Source: Aquiflexum balticum DSM 16537 (GTDB lineage: Bacteria; Bacteroidota; Bacteroidia; Cytophagales; Cyclobacteriaceae). From it: a stretch of 64,000 nt of DNA. Of this stretch, positions 1 to 8,486 are shown in pieces. Every line of letters begins with the position of its first letter. Within the stretch, counting starts at the first letter, position 1. Both the position numbers and the translations under genes were made by a program. Under the pieces are notes generated by a model. The model had not been told where the DNA came from and searched no databases. It was given only the letters and a program-made list of their open reading frames with translations. The stretch lies in contig NZ_LT838813.1 of the NCBI RefSeq assembly GCF_900176595.1, positions 1,364,001-1,428,000 on the forward strand, written 5' to 3'.

Positions 1-159
1 AAAAGTCACCTGAAAATTTCCCTTGATCAGTTCCATATTTCGGATAGCTTGTTGGTCAAGCTCCTTTTTGTTGGTATTGGACTGCTGAAAAAGCATAAAA
101 GCCACAATGATAATGGCTACCATAAATATTCCCCAGATTTTGAAATTCTTGAGTCCCAT
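1..159 (-). CDS. N-terminal part of a membrane-anchored protein (runs off the window)
   Basis: The reverse strand opens at an ATG (157-159) and stays open to the window edge for 53 residues. The peptide has a short basic start, one hydrophobic segment at about residues 9-24 (IWGIFMVAIIIVAFMLF) and then a polar, charged stretch, as in a single-pass protein anchored at its N-terminus with the rest outside or in the periplasm. The family cannot be recognised from this much. It is divergent from the gene at 536. Confidence 0.5.
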   Translation of the reverse strand, partial: MGLKNFKIWGIFMVAIIIVAFMLFQQSNTNKKELDQQAIRNMELIKGNFQVTF

Positions 160-535
160 AAAAATATTGATTTAAAAATTCAATTAAATATACAAAAACT
201 GCTGTATATCAAAAAGATATGAAAACGAAATATCACAAGTCCATTCTTTATGCCTCCATTTTCGGATGATATATTTTATTCATTAGTACTTGGAAGAATG
301 GGATCCTGTTTTGTTCAGGTCTTTTTTCTTGAATTTATTATATTTAAAAAATACAATTTTTATTTTATTTTTTGCGCTTAACCCTATCAATTTCAGTCAT
401 TTCAATCAAAAAGTATATTTTTTTGATACTGATTTTTGTTAATCTCATTTTATACAGGCATATTTATTGCTCTCGCAACAAAAGTTCTGAATAGTCAAGA
501 ATTGATTACGCATAGATTTAAAACTATCTATTTAA
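160..535. other. Divergent intergenic region, no gene seen
   Basis: This 376-base AT-rich gap separates two divergent genes, so it should hold both promoters. On the reverse strand a TATATTTA box lies downstream of a TTTTTG, roughly matching the Bacteroidetes TTTG/TAnnTTTG pattern for the gene ending at 159. No convincing -7 box was found for the gene at 536. Short frames overlap here but show no plausible protein. Confidence 0.4.
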
Positions 536-1129
536 ATGAAAAAAAATCTTATCTCGCTCTTTCTGGTAATATTATTAGGGTTTCAAGTCTCTGCACAGGA
601 GGCCACAGAAACAGGTTCTTTAAATGAAGGAACCATCACCAGTCAATTTGATTATCTAAATAGGGTATCCAATAATTACCAGGATTACAAAGTCGTTAAA
701 AAGACCAATCTCGAAAAAATCCGTTCCAATGTTCTTGATTCTCTGAATGTTTTCAAAAATCAATTGGTCACTGTCAATCAGGAATTGAGTACAAGACAGT
801 CCAAGATCGGAGAGTTGGAAAAACAAGTATCCGAAACCAATAAACAATTGGAAATAGCTGAAGCGGCTAGGGATAATTTTGAGTTTTTGGGAATGGCCAT
901 CCATAAATCAGCCTATGTTACCATGATGTGGACCATCGTTGGAATTTTGACTGCTGCTTTTCTTTTCTTTTTATTCAGGTATAGCCAAAGTCACAGGGTG
1001 ATATCCCGAGCCAAAAAGGACCTGGCTGAAACGATTGAAGAATTTGAACAGCATCGTAAAAATACCCTTGAAAGAGAAAGGAAATTAAAGAGAGAATTGG
1101 TGGATGCCATGAATGGAAGAATACATTGA
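536..1129 (+). CDS. Exported coiled-coil protein with one transmembrane helix
   Basis: 197 residues. A signal peptide covers about residues 1-20, ending in VSA. A heptad-rich region follows (about 55-115), then a single transmembrane helix at about 127-148 and a strongly charged helical tail (150-197). I remember closely similar short proteins in Bacteroidetes that are often labelled tRNA (guanine-N1)-methyltransferase. Nothing here resembles a TrmD SPOUT domain, so that label would be wrong. A structural or envelope role is only a guess. A hairpin terminator follows directly and is shared with the convergent small gene at 1241-1552. Confidence 0.8.
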   Translation: MKKNLISLFLVILLGFQVSAQEATETGSLNEGTITSQFDYLNRVSNNYQDYKVVKKTNLEKIRSNVLDSLNVFKNQLVTVNQELSTRQSKIGELEKQVSETNKQLEIAEAARDNFEFLGMAIHKSAYVTMMWTIVGILTAAFLFFLFRYSQSHRVISRAKKDLAETIEEFEQHRKNTLERERKLKRELVDAMNGRIH

Positions 1130-1150
1130 AATACCTGACGTTTTATATAA

Positions 1151-1187
1151 AAAATCCCCTTCAAAATCTATTTGAAGGGGATTTTTT
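1151..1187. terminator. Bidirectional intrinsic terminator
   Basis: Perfect 15-base inverted repeat (1151-1165 with 1171-1185) around a 5-base loop, with A-runs on the left and T-runs on the right. It lies between two convergent genes (536-1129 forward, 1241-1552 reverse) and can end both transcripts. Confidence 0.85.
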
Positions 1188-1240
1188 ATGAATGAGTTCC
1201 TCCTTTGGTCAAAATTGACTGAACAATATGGATTCTTAGA

Positions 1241-1552
1241 TCAAGTAAGTAGGATCAATAACAATAAAATTATAATGATCGCTCCTACAGAAATATACAC
1301 TCCACCTCCAAGGGCTTTGGCCTCTTTTTTCATCTCTTTCAGCTCCTCTTTCACTTCTTTGCGCTCTTCGTTACTCAGATCAGAAAGGTCCATGGCCTTA
1401 ATTTCGGCTACTCTACTTTCAATTTCAGCCACTCGTGCTTCTTCTTCAACAGTCAGTTCTTTTTTATCTTTTTTGGATTCTTTTGCCATAGCAGCCGGCG
1501 CTACCGCAGTAAACAAAAACGTAAGGGACAGAAATAATGCGATTTTTTTCAT
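1241..1552 (-). CDS. Small exported Lys/Glu-rich protein with C-terminal membrane helix
   Basis: 103 residues. A signal peptide at about 1-23 ends APAAMA. A very charged helical middle follows (24-78, many E/K/R, probably coiled coil), then a glycine turn and a strongly hydrophobic C-terminal helix (about 84-103) of I and L residues. The layout suggests a small envelope protein anchored by its C-terminus, or one cleaved at the Gly-rich turn. No family recognised. It is transcribed towards the terminator at 1151-1187. Confidence 0.7.
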   Translation of the reverse strand: MKKIALFLSLTFLFTAVAPAAMAKESKKDKKELTVEEEARVAEIESRVAEIKAMDLSDLSNEERKEVKEELKEMKKEAKALGGGVYISVGAIIIILLLLILLT

Positions 1553-1797
1553 GGGGGAATAATTAAGTTTTAGTAAATAATAATTCTAAAGATTAGGTTT
1601 CGAAAAACCACTATGGAGGACTAAAATACCAATAATCAAACCAAAGCGGATTAAAGCAATTCTAAGGTAGTCAATTTTTAACAGGATTTGTTAGATTTTC
1701 GGTCCCAGGGTAGGATTATTATTTGTAATTTAGCCCATTCAGGGAGACTGTCAAAGTTTTCTAAATCTATTTTAATCCAATAAACAGAAGCAATACC

Positions 1798-4614
1798 ATG
1801 TCCCCAAAAGGAGATAAGAAACTTTTCCTCCTGGATGCAATGGCCCTTATCTATAGGGCCCATTTTGCCTTCAGCAAAAATCCCCGTATCAATTCCAAGG
1901 GGCTCAATACCGGCATTATGCTCGGTTTTACCAATACCCTCCTGGAAGTGTTGGAAAAAGAAAAACCCACCCATATTGCTGTGGCATTTGATACCAAAGC
2001 ACCGACTTTCAGACATATACAGTTTGAAGCCTATAAGGCCAACCGTCAAGAACAGCCAGAAGATATCGAAGTGGGTATTCCTTGGGTAAAGCAAATCGTC
2101 AAAGCCTTTCGTATCCCACTTTTGGAACTGGATGGTTTCGAAGCGGATGATATCATTGGGACCCTGGCCAAAAAAGCTGAAAGAACCAGTTTCGAAGTCT
2201 ACATGATGACCCCCGACAAGGATTATGGGCAATTGGTAGAAGACCACATCTTCTTATATAAGCCTGCTTTTATGGGCAATGGTGTGGACATAATGGGTCC
2301 CAAAGAAGTATGTGCCAAATGGGATATAGAACATGTCGATCAGGTAAGGGACATTCTTGGACTAATGGGTGATGCTGTGGATAATATTCCTGGAATTCCC
2401 GGAATAGGTGAAAAAACCGCGGTAAAACTTTTAAAAGAATATGGTACGATTGAAGAACTCCTAAATAACACAGATCAACTTAAAGGCAAGCAAAAAGAAA
2501 ATGTAGAGAATTTTGCGCAACAGGGGTTACTTTCCAAAGAATTGGCCACTATCAATATTGAAGTACCGGTAGAGTTTGATGAATTGGATTTGCGTTATGA
2601 CGGACCTGATGAGGAAAAACTGAAAGCACTTTTTGCGGAACTTGAATTCCGTACTTTGACACAAAGGGTATTTGGAGAAAAAATCAAAAAGCCTCAAATT
2701 AAAGTAAGTGAACAGTTGGGCCTGTTTACCGGTACTGAAGAATCCAAAGAGAAAGAGGAGGAAGTAGTGGAGGAAAGTCCTTTACCGGCCATTCAGTTAC
2801 ATGACAGTATCCTGACTTCTGTCCATGATTACCATAAAGTAGACGGTGAAAAAGCCATCAAGGAATTGATCGGTTATTTGGAGTTGCAGGATGAATTTTG
2901 CTTTGATACCGAAACCACGGCCCTGAATCCCAATGAAGCAGAATTGGTAGGACTGTCGTTTTCTTACGTTCCCGGAGAAGCATTTTATATTCCTTTTCCT
3001 GCCGATCAGGAGGAAGCCAAACAGAAACTGGAATTATTTAGGGAAATATTTGAAAATGAAAACATTACCAAAATAGGGCAAAATGTAAAATATGACCTTT
3101 TGGTTTTGAAAAACTATGGCATGGATGTCAAAGGAAAACTATATGACACCATGTTGGCACATTACCTGATTGAACCTGAGGGTAAGCATTCCATGGATTG
3201 GTTGGCCCAACAATACCTCAATTACAGACCGGTATCCATTGAGTCCCTGATCGGTAAAAAAGGGAAAAACCAAGGAAATATGCGGGATGTGGAGGTGGAT
3301 GAGGTAGTCGCTTATGCTGCAGAAGATGCAGACATCACATTAAAACTTAAGCAAAAATTTGACCCCATCATCAAAAGCAATGGATTGGAAAAACTGCTTC
3401 ATGAAGTAGAAAATCCTTTGATTCGGGTGTTAACAGATATGGAATTTGAGGGAGTAAAGATTGATACTGAAAGCCTTGCGGAGATGTCCGTGCTCTTGGA
3501 TGAGGAAAGCAAAGAAATCGAAAAAAGAGTTTATGAACTTGCAGGAGAGAAATTCAATCTTTCTTCACCAAAGCAATTGGGAGAAATATTGTTTGTCAAA
3601 CTCCAATTGGATCCAAAAGCAAAAAAAACCAAAACAGGTCAGTTTGCAACCGGAGAGGAAGTGTTGAGCAAGATGGCCGGGGAACATGAAATTGCGGATG
3701 CTATTCTGGAATACCGTCAGATGGTCAAGTTAAAGTCCACCTATGTGGATGCCTTGCCTACCATGATCAACCCCAAAACAGGAAGGGTCCATACTACCTA
3801 CAATCAGTTTGTAGCTGCCACAGGGAGGCTTTCCTCCATCAATCCCAACCTACAGAATATCCCTATTCGAACTGCAAGAGGGCGGGAAATCCGAAAAGCA
3901 TTTGTTCCGAGAGATGATAATCATGTATTATTGGCAGCGGATTATTCTCAGATAGAATTGCGCATCATGGCGGCATTTTCGCAGGATGAATCCATGATTG
4001 AAGCTTTCAAAAACGGCAGGGACATCCATGCCACTACTGCGGCAAAAATTTTCCAGGTTCCTTTAGAGGAAGTGACTTCTGATATGAGGAGAAAAGCCAA
4101 GACTGCCAACTTTGGTATCATTTATGGCATCTCAGCATTTGGCCTTTCCCAACGCCTTAGTATTTCCAGGACAGAAGCCAAGGAAATCATCGATGCTTAT
4201 TTCAAAGAATTTCCGGCTGTCAAAGAATATATGGACAATGCCATCGAAAAAGCAAGGAAAAACGAATTTGTGGAAACCATCCTTGGACGTCGTCGCTATC
4301 TCCGGGATATCAATAGCCGCAATCAGACTATGCGGGGCTTTGCCGAGCGGAACGCCATCAATGCCCCCATTCAAGGTTCCGCTGCCGATATGATCAAGGT
4401 AGCTATGATTCATGTCTATGAGTGGATGAAAAAACAAAACCTTAAATCCAAAATGATCCTTCAGGTTCACGATGAATTGGTATTTGATGCGCACAAAGAT
4501 GAGGTGGAATTGCTTCAAAAAGAAATTCCCAAACTCATGTCCAATGCCGTCACCATCGAGGTTCCCCTGGTGGTGGAAGTTGGGATTGGCAGTGATTGGC
4601 TCCAAGCGCATTGA
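1798..4614 (+). CDS. polA: DNA polymerase I
   Basis: 938 residues, normal for a three-domain Pol I. The 5'-nuclease domain fills about residues 1-300 (DAMALIYRAHFAF near the N-terminus, then the EADDIIGTLA and DKDYGQLV metal-site motifs). The 3'-5' exonuclease domain starts near 350 with an intact DTET (369-372), so proofreading is probably active. The polymerase domain has motif A with Asp715 (ADYSQIELR), motif B from Arg764 (RRKAKTANFGIIYG) and motif C with Asp892 (QVHDELVFD). It fills gaps and removes primers in replication and repair. radA follows after 185 bases filled largely with heptad repeats. Confidence 0.98.
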   Translation: MSPKGDKKLFLLDAMALIYRAHFAFSKNPRINSKGLNTGIMLGFTNTLLEVLEKEKPTHIAVAFDTKAPTFRHIQFEAYKANRQEQPEDIEVGIPWVKQIVKAFRIPLLELDGFEADDIIGTLAKKAERTSFEVYMMTPDKDYGQLVEDHIFLYKPAFMGNGVDIMGPKEVCAKWDIEHVDQVRDILGLMGDAVDNIPGIPGIGEKTAVKLLKEYGTIEELLNNTDQLKGKQKENVENFAQQGLLSKELATINIEVPVEFDELDLRYDGPDEEKLKALFAELEFRTLTQRVFGEKIKKPQIKVSEQLGLFTGTEESKEKEEEVVEESPLPAIQLHDSILTSVHDYHKVDGEKAIKELIGYLELQDEFCFDTETTALNPNEAELVGLSFSYVPGEAFYIPFPADQEEAKQKLELFREIFENENITKIGQNVKYDLLVLKNYGMDVKGKLYDTMLAHYLIEPEGKHSMDWLAQQYLNYRPVSIESLIGKKGKNQGNMRDVEVDEVVAYAAEDADITLKLKQKFDPIIKSNGLEKLLHEVENPLIRVLTDMEFEGVKIDTESLAEMSVLLDEESKEIEKRVYELAGEKFNLSSPKQLGEILFVKLQLDPKAKKTKTGQFATGEEVLSKMAGEHEIADAILEYRQMVKLKSTYVDALPTMINPKTGRVHTTYNQFVAATGRLSSINPNLQNIPIRTARGREIRKAFVPRDDNHVLLAADYSQIELRIMAAFSQDESMIEAFKNGRDIHATTAAKIFQVPLEEVTSDMRRKAKTANFGIIYGISAFGLSQRLSISRTEAKEIIDAYFKEFPAVKEYMDNAIEKARKNEFVETILGRRRYLRDINSRNQTMRGFAERNAINAPIQGSAADMIKVAMIHVYEWMKKQNLKSKMILQVHDELVFDAHKDEVELLQKEIPKLMSNAVTIEVPLVVEVGIGSDWLQAH

Positions 4615-4684
4615 TTAAGGGATGAAGGAGAAAGGATGAAGGTGTGGAGAGTACAAAGTACTATGTACCAAGTACCAAGCCTGC
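4615..4684 (+). repeat. Degenerate heptanucleotide tandem array after polA
   Basis: The array starts on the base after the polA stop codon and keeps a 7-base register: ATGAAGG (4622), AGAAAGG, ATGAAGG, TGTGGAG, then AGTACAA (4650), AGTACTA, TGTACCA and AGTACCA (4671-4677). Two word types, GATGAAG-like and GTAC-like, share one register. The GTAC word recurs at 22824-22872. It is not a coding repeat, as 7 bases would change frame each unit. Confidence 0.8.
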
Positions 4685-4700
4685 CCGTAGAAGTTCGGGG
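4679..4700 (+). repeat. GC-rich module attached to the heptad array
   Basis: A 22-base GC-rich segment with the ends GCCTGCCCG and CGGGG, able to fold CCCG against CGGG. A similar segment (GCCTGCCCGG ... TGGGGG) lies at 8125-8144, and in both places it directly follows heptads ending in ACCAA. The shared position suggests one composite repeat. Two copies only, so this is tentative. Confidence 0.45.
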
Positions 4701-4752
4701 AATCTCTTCCTATGAAATACCCCATCCCTTTGATTAAGGCAAGGTCACTTAC

Positions 4753-4794
4753 CATCTCGCATCTCACGTCTCAAATCTAACGTCTCACGTCTTA
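4753..4794 (+). repeat. Heptad array CATCTCA/CGTCTCA upstream of radA
   Basis: Six 7-base units in register: CATCTCG, CATCTCA, CGTCTCA, AATCTAA, CGTCTCA, CGTCTTA. It ends six bases before the radA ATG, followed by an A-run. The same words in the same position precede the msrC-like gene (22233-22274). Confidence 0.85.
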
Positions 4795-4799
4795 AAAAA

Positions 4800-6185
4800 A
4801 TGGCTAAAACAAAAACCACCTTTTTCTGTCAAAACTGTGGGGCGCAGAGTCCTAAATGGATAGGTAAATGCCCTGCTTGCGGGGAATGGAATACCTATGT
4901 GGAGGAAGTGATCCAAAAAGAGGAGTTAGGGAAGGGAAATTGGAAACAATCTACAAGTGGATCCAAATCCAAAAGGGCCGCTACGCCAAGACGCTTGACG
5001 GACATCAATTTTGAAGAGCAGCCAAGGACAGTCACACATGATGCGGAATTGGATAGGGTTTTAGGAGGTGGGATCGTTCCTGGGTCTTTGGTTTTGATTG
5101 GCGGGGAACCGGGAATCGGAAAGTCTACCTTGATGTTACAAATTGCACTTTCACTGCCTCAGGTTAAGGTGCTGTATGTTTCAGGAGAGGAAAGTGAAGC
5201 CCAAATCAAAATGCGGGCAGAGCGGATGGCATTTCATTCTGATAACTGCTACGTACTTTCTGAAACCAATACCCAACAGATTTTTCAACAAATAGAAATT
5301 CTCCAACCGGAATTATTGGTCATTGATTCCATTCAGACCTTACACAGTCAATATGTGGAATCCGCAGCAGGTTCTGTCTCTCAGGTAAGGGAGTGTACCG
5401 CAGAACTGATGAAGTTTGCCAAAGAAACGGGCACACCTGTATTTTTGATTGGTCATATTACAAAGGAAGGTTCTATAGCCGGCCCTAAAGTCTTGGAGCA
5501 CATGGTGGATACAGTATTGCAGTTTGAGGGAGATAGGCATCTTTCCTACAGGATTCTTAGGACCTCCAAAAACCGCTTTGGCTCCACCAATGAATTGGGT
5601 ATTTATGAAATGCGTGCCGAAGGTTTGCGGCAGGTTGCCAATCCTTCAGAAATACTTTTGACCCAAAGAGAAGAAGTTCTAAATGGGGTCGCCATAGGTG
5701 CCATGATGGAAGGCAACCGTCCCTTATTGATAGAAATCCAATCCCTCGTAAGCCCGGCTACATATGGCACTCCCCAGCGCAGCAGTACCGGGCATGATGC
5801 CAAGAGATTGAATATGCTTTTAGCTGTTTTGGAGAAAAGAGGTGGTATGCGACTTGGGCAACAGGATGTATTTCTCAATGTGGCCGGTGGCCTGAAAGTA
5901 GATGACCCTGCTTTGGATTTGGCCGTATGTGCTTCTTTGGTATCTTCTTATGAGGACAGTCCAGTTCCGACTGATCTTTGTTTTGCAGGGGAAGTAGGAT
6001 TGGGAGGGGAAATCCGGGCTGTACACCGAATAGAAAACCGGATTGCAGAAGCAGAAAAATTGGGATTCAAAAGGATTATGGTTTCCAAATATGCCATCAA
6101 AGGGCTTGATTTGAACAAGTACAAAATCAAGGTGATTCCGGTAAGTAGGTTGGAGGAGATGTATCAGGGGTTGTTTGAGGGCTGA
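4800..6185 (+). CDS. radA: DNA repair protein RadA (Sms)
   Basis: 461 residues, the usual length. An N-terminal C4 zinc finger uses Cys10, Cys13, Cys24 and Cys27. The RecA-like ATPase core has Walker A GGEPGIGKST at 101-110 and a Walker B-like LLVIDSIQT near 175. The RadA-specific KNRFG motif is at 257-261. The C-terminal third is the inactive Lon-like ring domain. RadA drives branch migration of recombination intermediates as a hexameric helicase. The ATG at 4800 gives the canonical MAKTKT start. There is no clear Shine-Dalgarno; only an A-run lies between the heptad array and the start. Confidence 0.98.
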   Translation: MAKTKTTFFCQNCGAQSPKWIGKCPACGEWNTYVEEVIQKEELGKGNWKQSTSGSKSKRAATPRRLTDINFEEQPRTVTHDAELDRVLGGGIVPGSLVLIGGEPGIGKSTLMLQIALSLPQVKVLYVSGEESEAQIKMRAERMAFHSDNCYVLSETNTQQIFQQIEILQPELLVIDSIQTLHSQYVESAAGSVSQVRECTAELMKFAKETGTPVFLIGHITKEGSIAGPKVLEHMVDTVLQFEGDRHLSYRILRTSKNRFGSTNELGIYEMRAEGLRQVANPSEILLTQREEVLNGVAIGAMMEGNRPLLIEIQSLVSPATYGTPQRSSTGHDAKRLNMLLAVLEKRGGMRLGQQDVFLNVAGGLKVDDPALDLAVCASLVSSYEDSPVPTDLCFAGEVGLGGEIRAVHRIENRIAEAEKLGFKRIMVSKYAIKGLDLNKYKIKVIPVSRLEEMYQGLFEG

Positions 6186-6259
6186 TGTTAGATGTCAGGT
6201 GACCGATGACCGATGTTGAAAAAGACGGAAGAAAGGAGAAAGAAGACGGAAGATAGGGT
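6183..6259 (+). repeat. Heptad array after radA, then featureless gap
   Basis: Eleven 7-base units in register begin exactly at the radA TGA: TGATGTT, AGATGTC, AGGTGAC, CGATGAC, CGATGTT, GAAAAAG, ACGGAAG, AAAGGAG, AAAGAAG, ACGGAAG, ATAGGGT. ACGGAAG is the reverse-strand form of the TTCCGTC word at 46028-46055. The rest of the 309-base gap (6260-6494) is AT-rich, with no gene or clear promoter seen. Confidence 0.75.
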
Positions 6260-6494
6260 ATGTTGTCATTTCGCCTGTCTTACTTTGGCTGGAGAAGCAC
6301 TTCAAGTTTTCTATAATATACAAGTACAGCGTGCGATGTGGCATTCTCTTTACAAACATAGAAATTTTACTTGGATTGAAAATCTAATTATATAACCTTA
6401 TAACTCCATTTTATTCACTTGACAATCAACATTATAATATTTTTTTGTAAATTGGTTCTGTTTTTATATTTATTCACTTTTCGACTCCAAAACC

Positions 6495-7817
6495 ATGACA
6501 AATCAATTAGAAGAACAGGATCCAAAACCGGAATTTACAGGAAGACGCTTGGTTATGCTAGACCAGGGGGCGAAATTTAAAGATATAGAAGAAGGGGCTG
6601 AAGGGGCCTCTCTCAGGCTAGCATCGTCAAGCGATTACAAGTCCCACGAGGAAGATTATATAGAAGCATTTGATCAGGCAGACGGAATTGTTTTTGAGAA
6701 TTTTGGTGTGGCAGTGATCAATGAAAATCATGAACAGGAAATCAATGTGCTGACAAGTTCGGCGAGAACCAAAAGCATATTTCTGTACGATGAACCCGAG
6801 CGATATCTTTACGCCCTTGCTGCTGCAAATGCTTCCGGAGGAGGAGGATTTTGGCAGTGGCTTTGCCGATTATTGGGTATTGGAAGACCACCAATAACTC
6901 CCATTCCTGACCAACCAGATCCTCATCCCAACCCCACACTTCCTGATTCTTTTTCGGATAATGCCCAAGCTTATTGGGGAGTCCATGCTGTCAGGGCATT
7001 GACAAGCCCATATACGGGTAAAAACATCCCTGTTGCCATCTTGGACACAGGGTTCTTAGTGGCCCATCCTGATTTTCAAACAAGAAATGTTATCAGCAAA
7101 TCTTTTATTTCCGGAGAAGACGTCAATGACCTCAATGGACATGGCACACATTGTACTGGAAATGCTTCAGGAGGTATCCGTGGCTCCAATGGGGTTAGAT
7201 ATGGAATATCAAATGAATCAAATGTTTTTATTGGTAAAGTACTTTCTAATGCGGGTTCAGGTTCTGATAGCGGGATCTTGGCCGGCATGGACTGGGCGAT
7301 GACCAATGGCTGCAAAATCATTTCCATGTCTTTGGGTGCGCCTACCCGTCCGGGACAGTCTCATTCCAGAATTTATGAAGATATTGCCAAGAATGCCCTC
7401 AATAGAGGTACTTTAATCATAGCAGCTGCAGGAAATGAAAGCAGAAGATCCAGCGGCGTTATCAATCCTGTGGGTCATCCCGCTAATTGTCCGTCCATTA
7501 TGGCTGTGGCTGCTGTGGACAGGTTTTTGAAAGTGGCTGATTTCTCCTGTGGCGGGATCAACCCGAATGGGGGAGAGGTAAACATTGCCGGACCTGGTGT
7601 GGGGGTATTGAGCTCTTATAAATCCCCGCAGATTTATGCCTCGCTGAGTGGAACAAGTATGGCAACTCCTTTTGTTTCGGGAGTAGCTGCACAATTATGG
7701 GAAAAGAATCCATCGGCTACGCCTACACAAATTTGGCAGGAATTGATCAATACCGCACGTCCCTTAAATCTTCCCGCCAGTGATGTGGGGGCTGGTTTGG
7801 TTCAGAGTCCTCAGTAA
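6495..7817 (+). CDS. Subtilisin-like serine protease (S8), no signal peptide
   Basis: 440 residues. The catalytic triad is intact: Asp184 (AILDTGF), His216 (NGHGTHC) and Ser388 (LSGTSMATP), with the oxyanion Asn314 (AAAGNES). No signal peptide is visible. The first ~150 residues are an acidic leader ending in a Gly-rich, Pro-rich linker (GGGGFWQWLCRLLGIGRPP, then repeated PxP). That region does not look like a classical I9 propeptide. The gene is followed 23 bases later by a 75-residue protein that does look like a free-standing I9 domain, so the pair probably forms a two-gene protease/prodomain unit. Whether the protease stays in the cytoplasm or leaves by another route is not shown. Confidence 0.92.
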   Translation: MTNQLEEQDPKPEFTGRRLVMLDQGAKFKDIEEGAEGASLRLASSSDYKSHEEDYIEAFDQADGIVFENFGVAVINENHEQEINVLTSSARTKSIFLYDEPERYLYALAAANASGGGGFWQWLCRLLGIGRPPITPIPDQPDPHPNPTLPDSFSDNAQAYWGVHAVRALTSPYTGKNIPVAILDTGFLVAHPDFQTRNVISKSFISGEDVNDLNGHGTHCTGNASGGIRGSNGVRYGISNESNVFIGKVLSNAGSGSDSGILAGMDWAMTNGCKIISMSLGAPTRPGQSHSRIYEDIAKNALNRGTLIIAAAGNESRRSSGVINPVGHPANCPSIMAVAAVDRFLKVADFSCGGINPNGGEVNIAGPGVGVLSSYKSPQIYASLSGTSMATPFVSGVAAQLWEKNPSATPTQIWQELINTARPLNLPASDVGAGLVQSPQ

Positions 7818-7840
7818 TGATAATTTAGATAGATAAAGAA

Positions 7841-8068
7841 ATGGCAAACGATCCTATAAAATTTATTGCTTCCGTTGAGGATAGCGAAATCAAAAATATC
7901 CAGGACATTGCTGAAAAGCTTCGTAAAAAAGGCTGTAAGATAAATCATATCCTATCCTTTACCGGGGTGATTTCCGGAGAGACCTCCGGTAAAGAAGATA
8001 GCCTTCAGGAAATCATAGTCAAAGGCATCAAACATATAGAGGAAGATGGTGAGGTCCGGGCTTTTTAG
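7841..8068 (+). CDS. Free-standing I9-like protease inhibitor/chaperone domain
   Basis: 75 residues. The order fits the I9/subtilase-propeptide alpha-beta sandwich: a first strand (IKFIASV), a helix (NIQDIAEKLRKKG), a strand (CKINHILSFTGVISGE), a second helix (DSLQEIIVKGIKHI) and a closing strand IEEDGEVRAF, which resembles the VExDxxV end of subtilase propeptides. It has no signal peptide and lies 23 bases behind the S8 protease, so the two are probably co-transcribed. The likely role is folding or inhibition of that protease in trans. This is motif-level reading only; a structure prediction would settle the fold. Confidence 0.65.
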   Translation: MANDPIKFIASVEDSEIKNIQDIAEKLRKKGCKINHILSFTGVISGETSGKEDSLQEIIVKGIKHIEEDGEVRAF

Positions 8069-8165
8069 ATTTGAGACGTGAGATTTGAGAACCAAGAATC
8101 AAGAACCAAGAAACAAGAACCAAAGCCTGCCCGGATACTGGGGGAACCAAGAAAAAAGAAACAAG
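8067..8165 (+). repeat. Composite heptad array with embedded GC-rich module
   Basis: The array starts inside the TAG stop codon of the I9-like gene. Three units AGATTTG, AGACGTG, AGATTTG (8067-8087) are the reverse-strand form of the CATCTCA/CGTCTCA words. Five AGAACCA-type units follow in the same register (8088-8122: AGAACCA, AGAATCA, AGAACCA, AGAAACA, AGAACCA). A GC-rich module (8125-8144) comes next, then AACCAAG, AAAAAAG and AAACAAG (8145-8165) in a different register. Confidence 0.8.
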
Positions 8166-8486
8166 ACATCTTCATTCACCTTAATCTTGCTCGAAATTTC
8201 AACCTTTACAGTGCTTACCAATGAAGAAGACCCTGGTGGCCAAATCCCCCAACAGCTATCGGGGCTATCACGGACGAGGCCAAACTCAAATAAGTAAATG
8301 TCATTTCCTTTTTGTAAGTACCAATTTTTATCAATTGAGATGACAAAGCACATTTCGATCCCCAAGCCAACATCGGTCATCCCTTTACCTTTATCTTTCA
8401 TCCCTCCCTCACTCCTTTTACACAAGCGAAATCAAAACCGACGGATTTTTTTCTATCTTGAAAGCCTCTTCAACTATTAAAAAATT
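8166..8486. other. Intergenic region, no gene seen
   Basis: About 320 bases between the heptad array and the Asp-box protein. A C-rich/G-rich patch near 8235-8280 could pair weakly (CCCCC with ATCGGGG). Short frames on both strands show no protein-like composition. The promoter of the gene at 8487 should be here but no clear -7 box was found. Confidence 0.4.

Noticed and set aside
536-1129. tRNA (guanine-N1)-methyltransferase label for the coiled-coil protein
   Set aside because: The protein has a signal peptide and membrane helix and lacks a SPOUT knot; the remembered label looks like an annotation error.
4132-4611. A 159-residue reverse frame inside polA
   Set aside because: Antisense to the well-defined polymerase domain; an expected by-product of codon use.
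6213-6395. A 60-residue forward frame after radA
   Set aside because: Its first part is the heptad array translated, and the rest has no protein-like pattern.
8298-8480. Short frames on both strands before the Asp-box protein
   Set aside because: Composition reflects C/T-rich and A-rich DNA; no start signal or motif.
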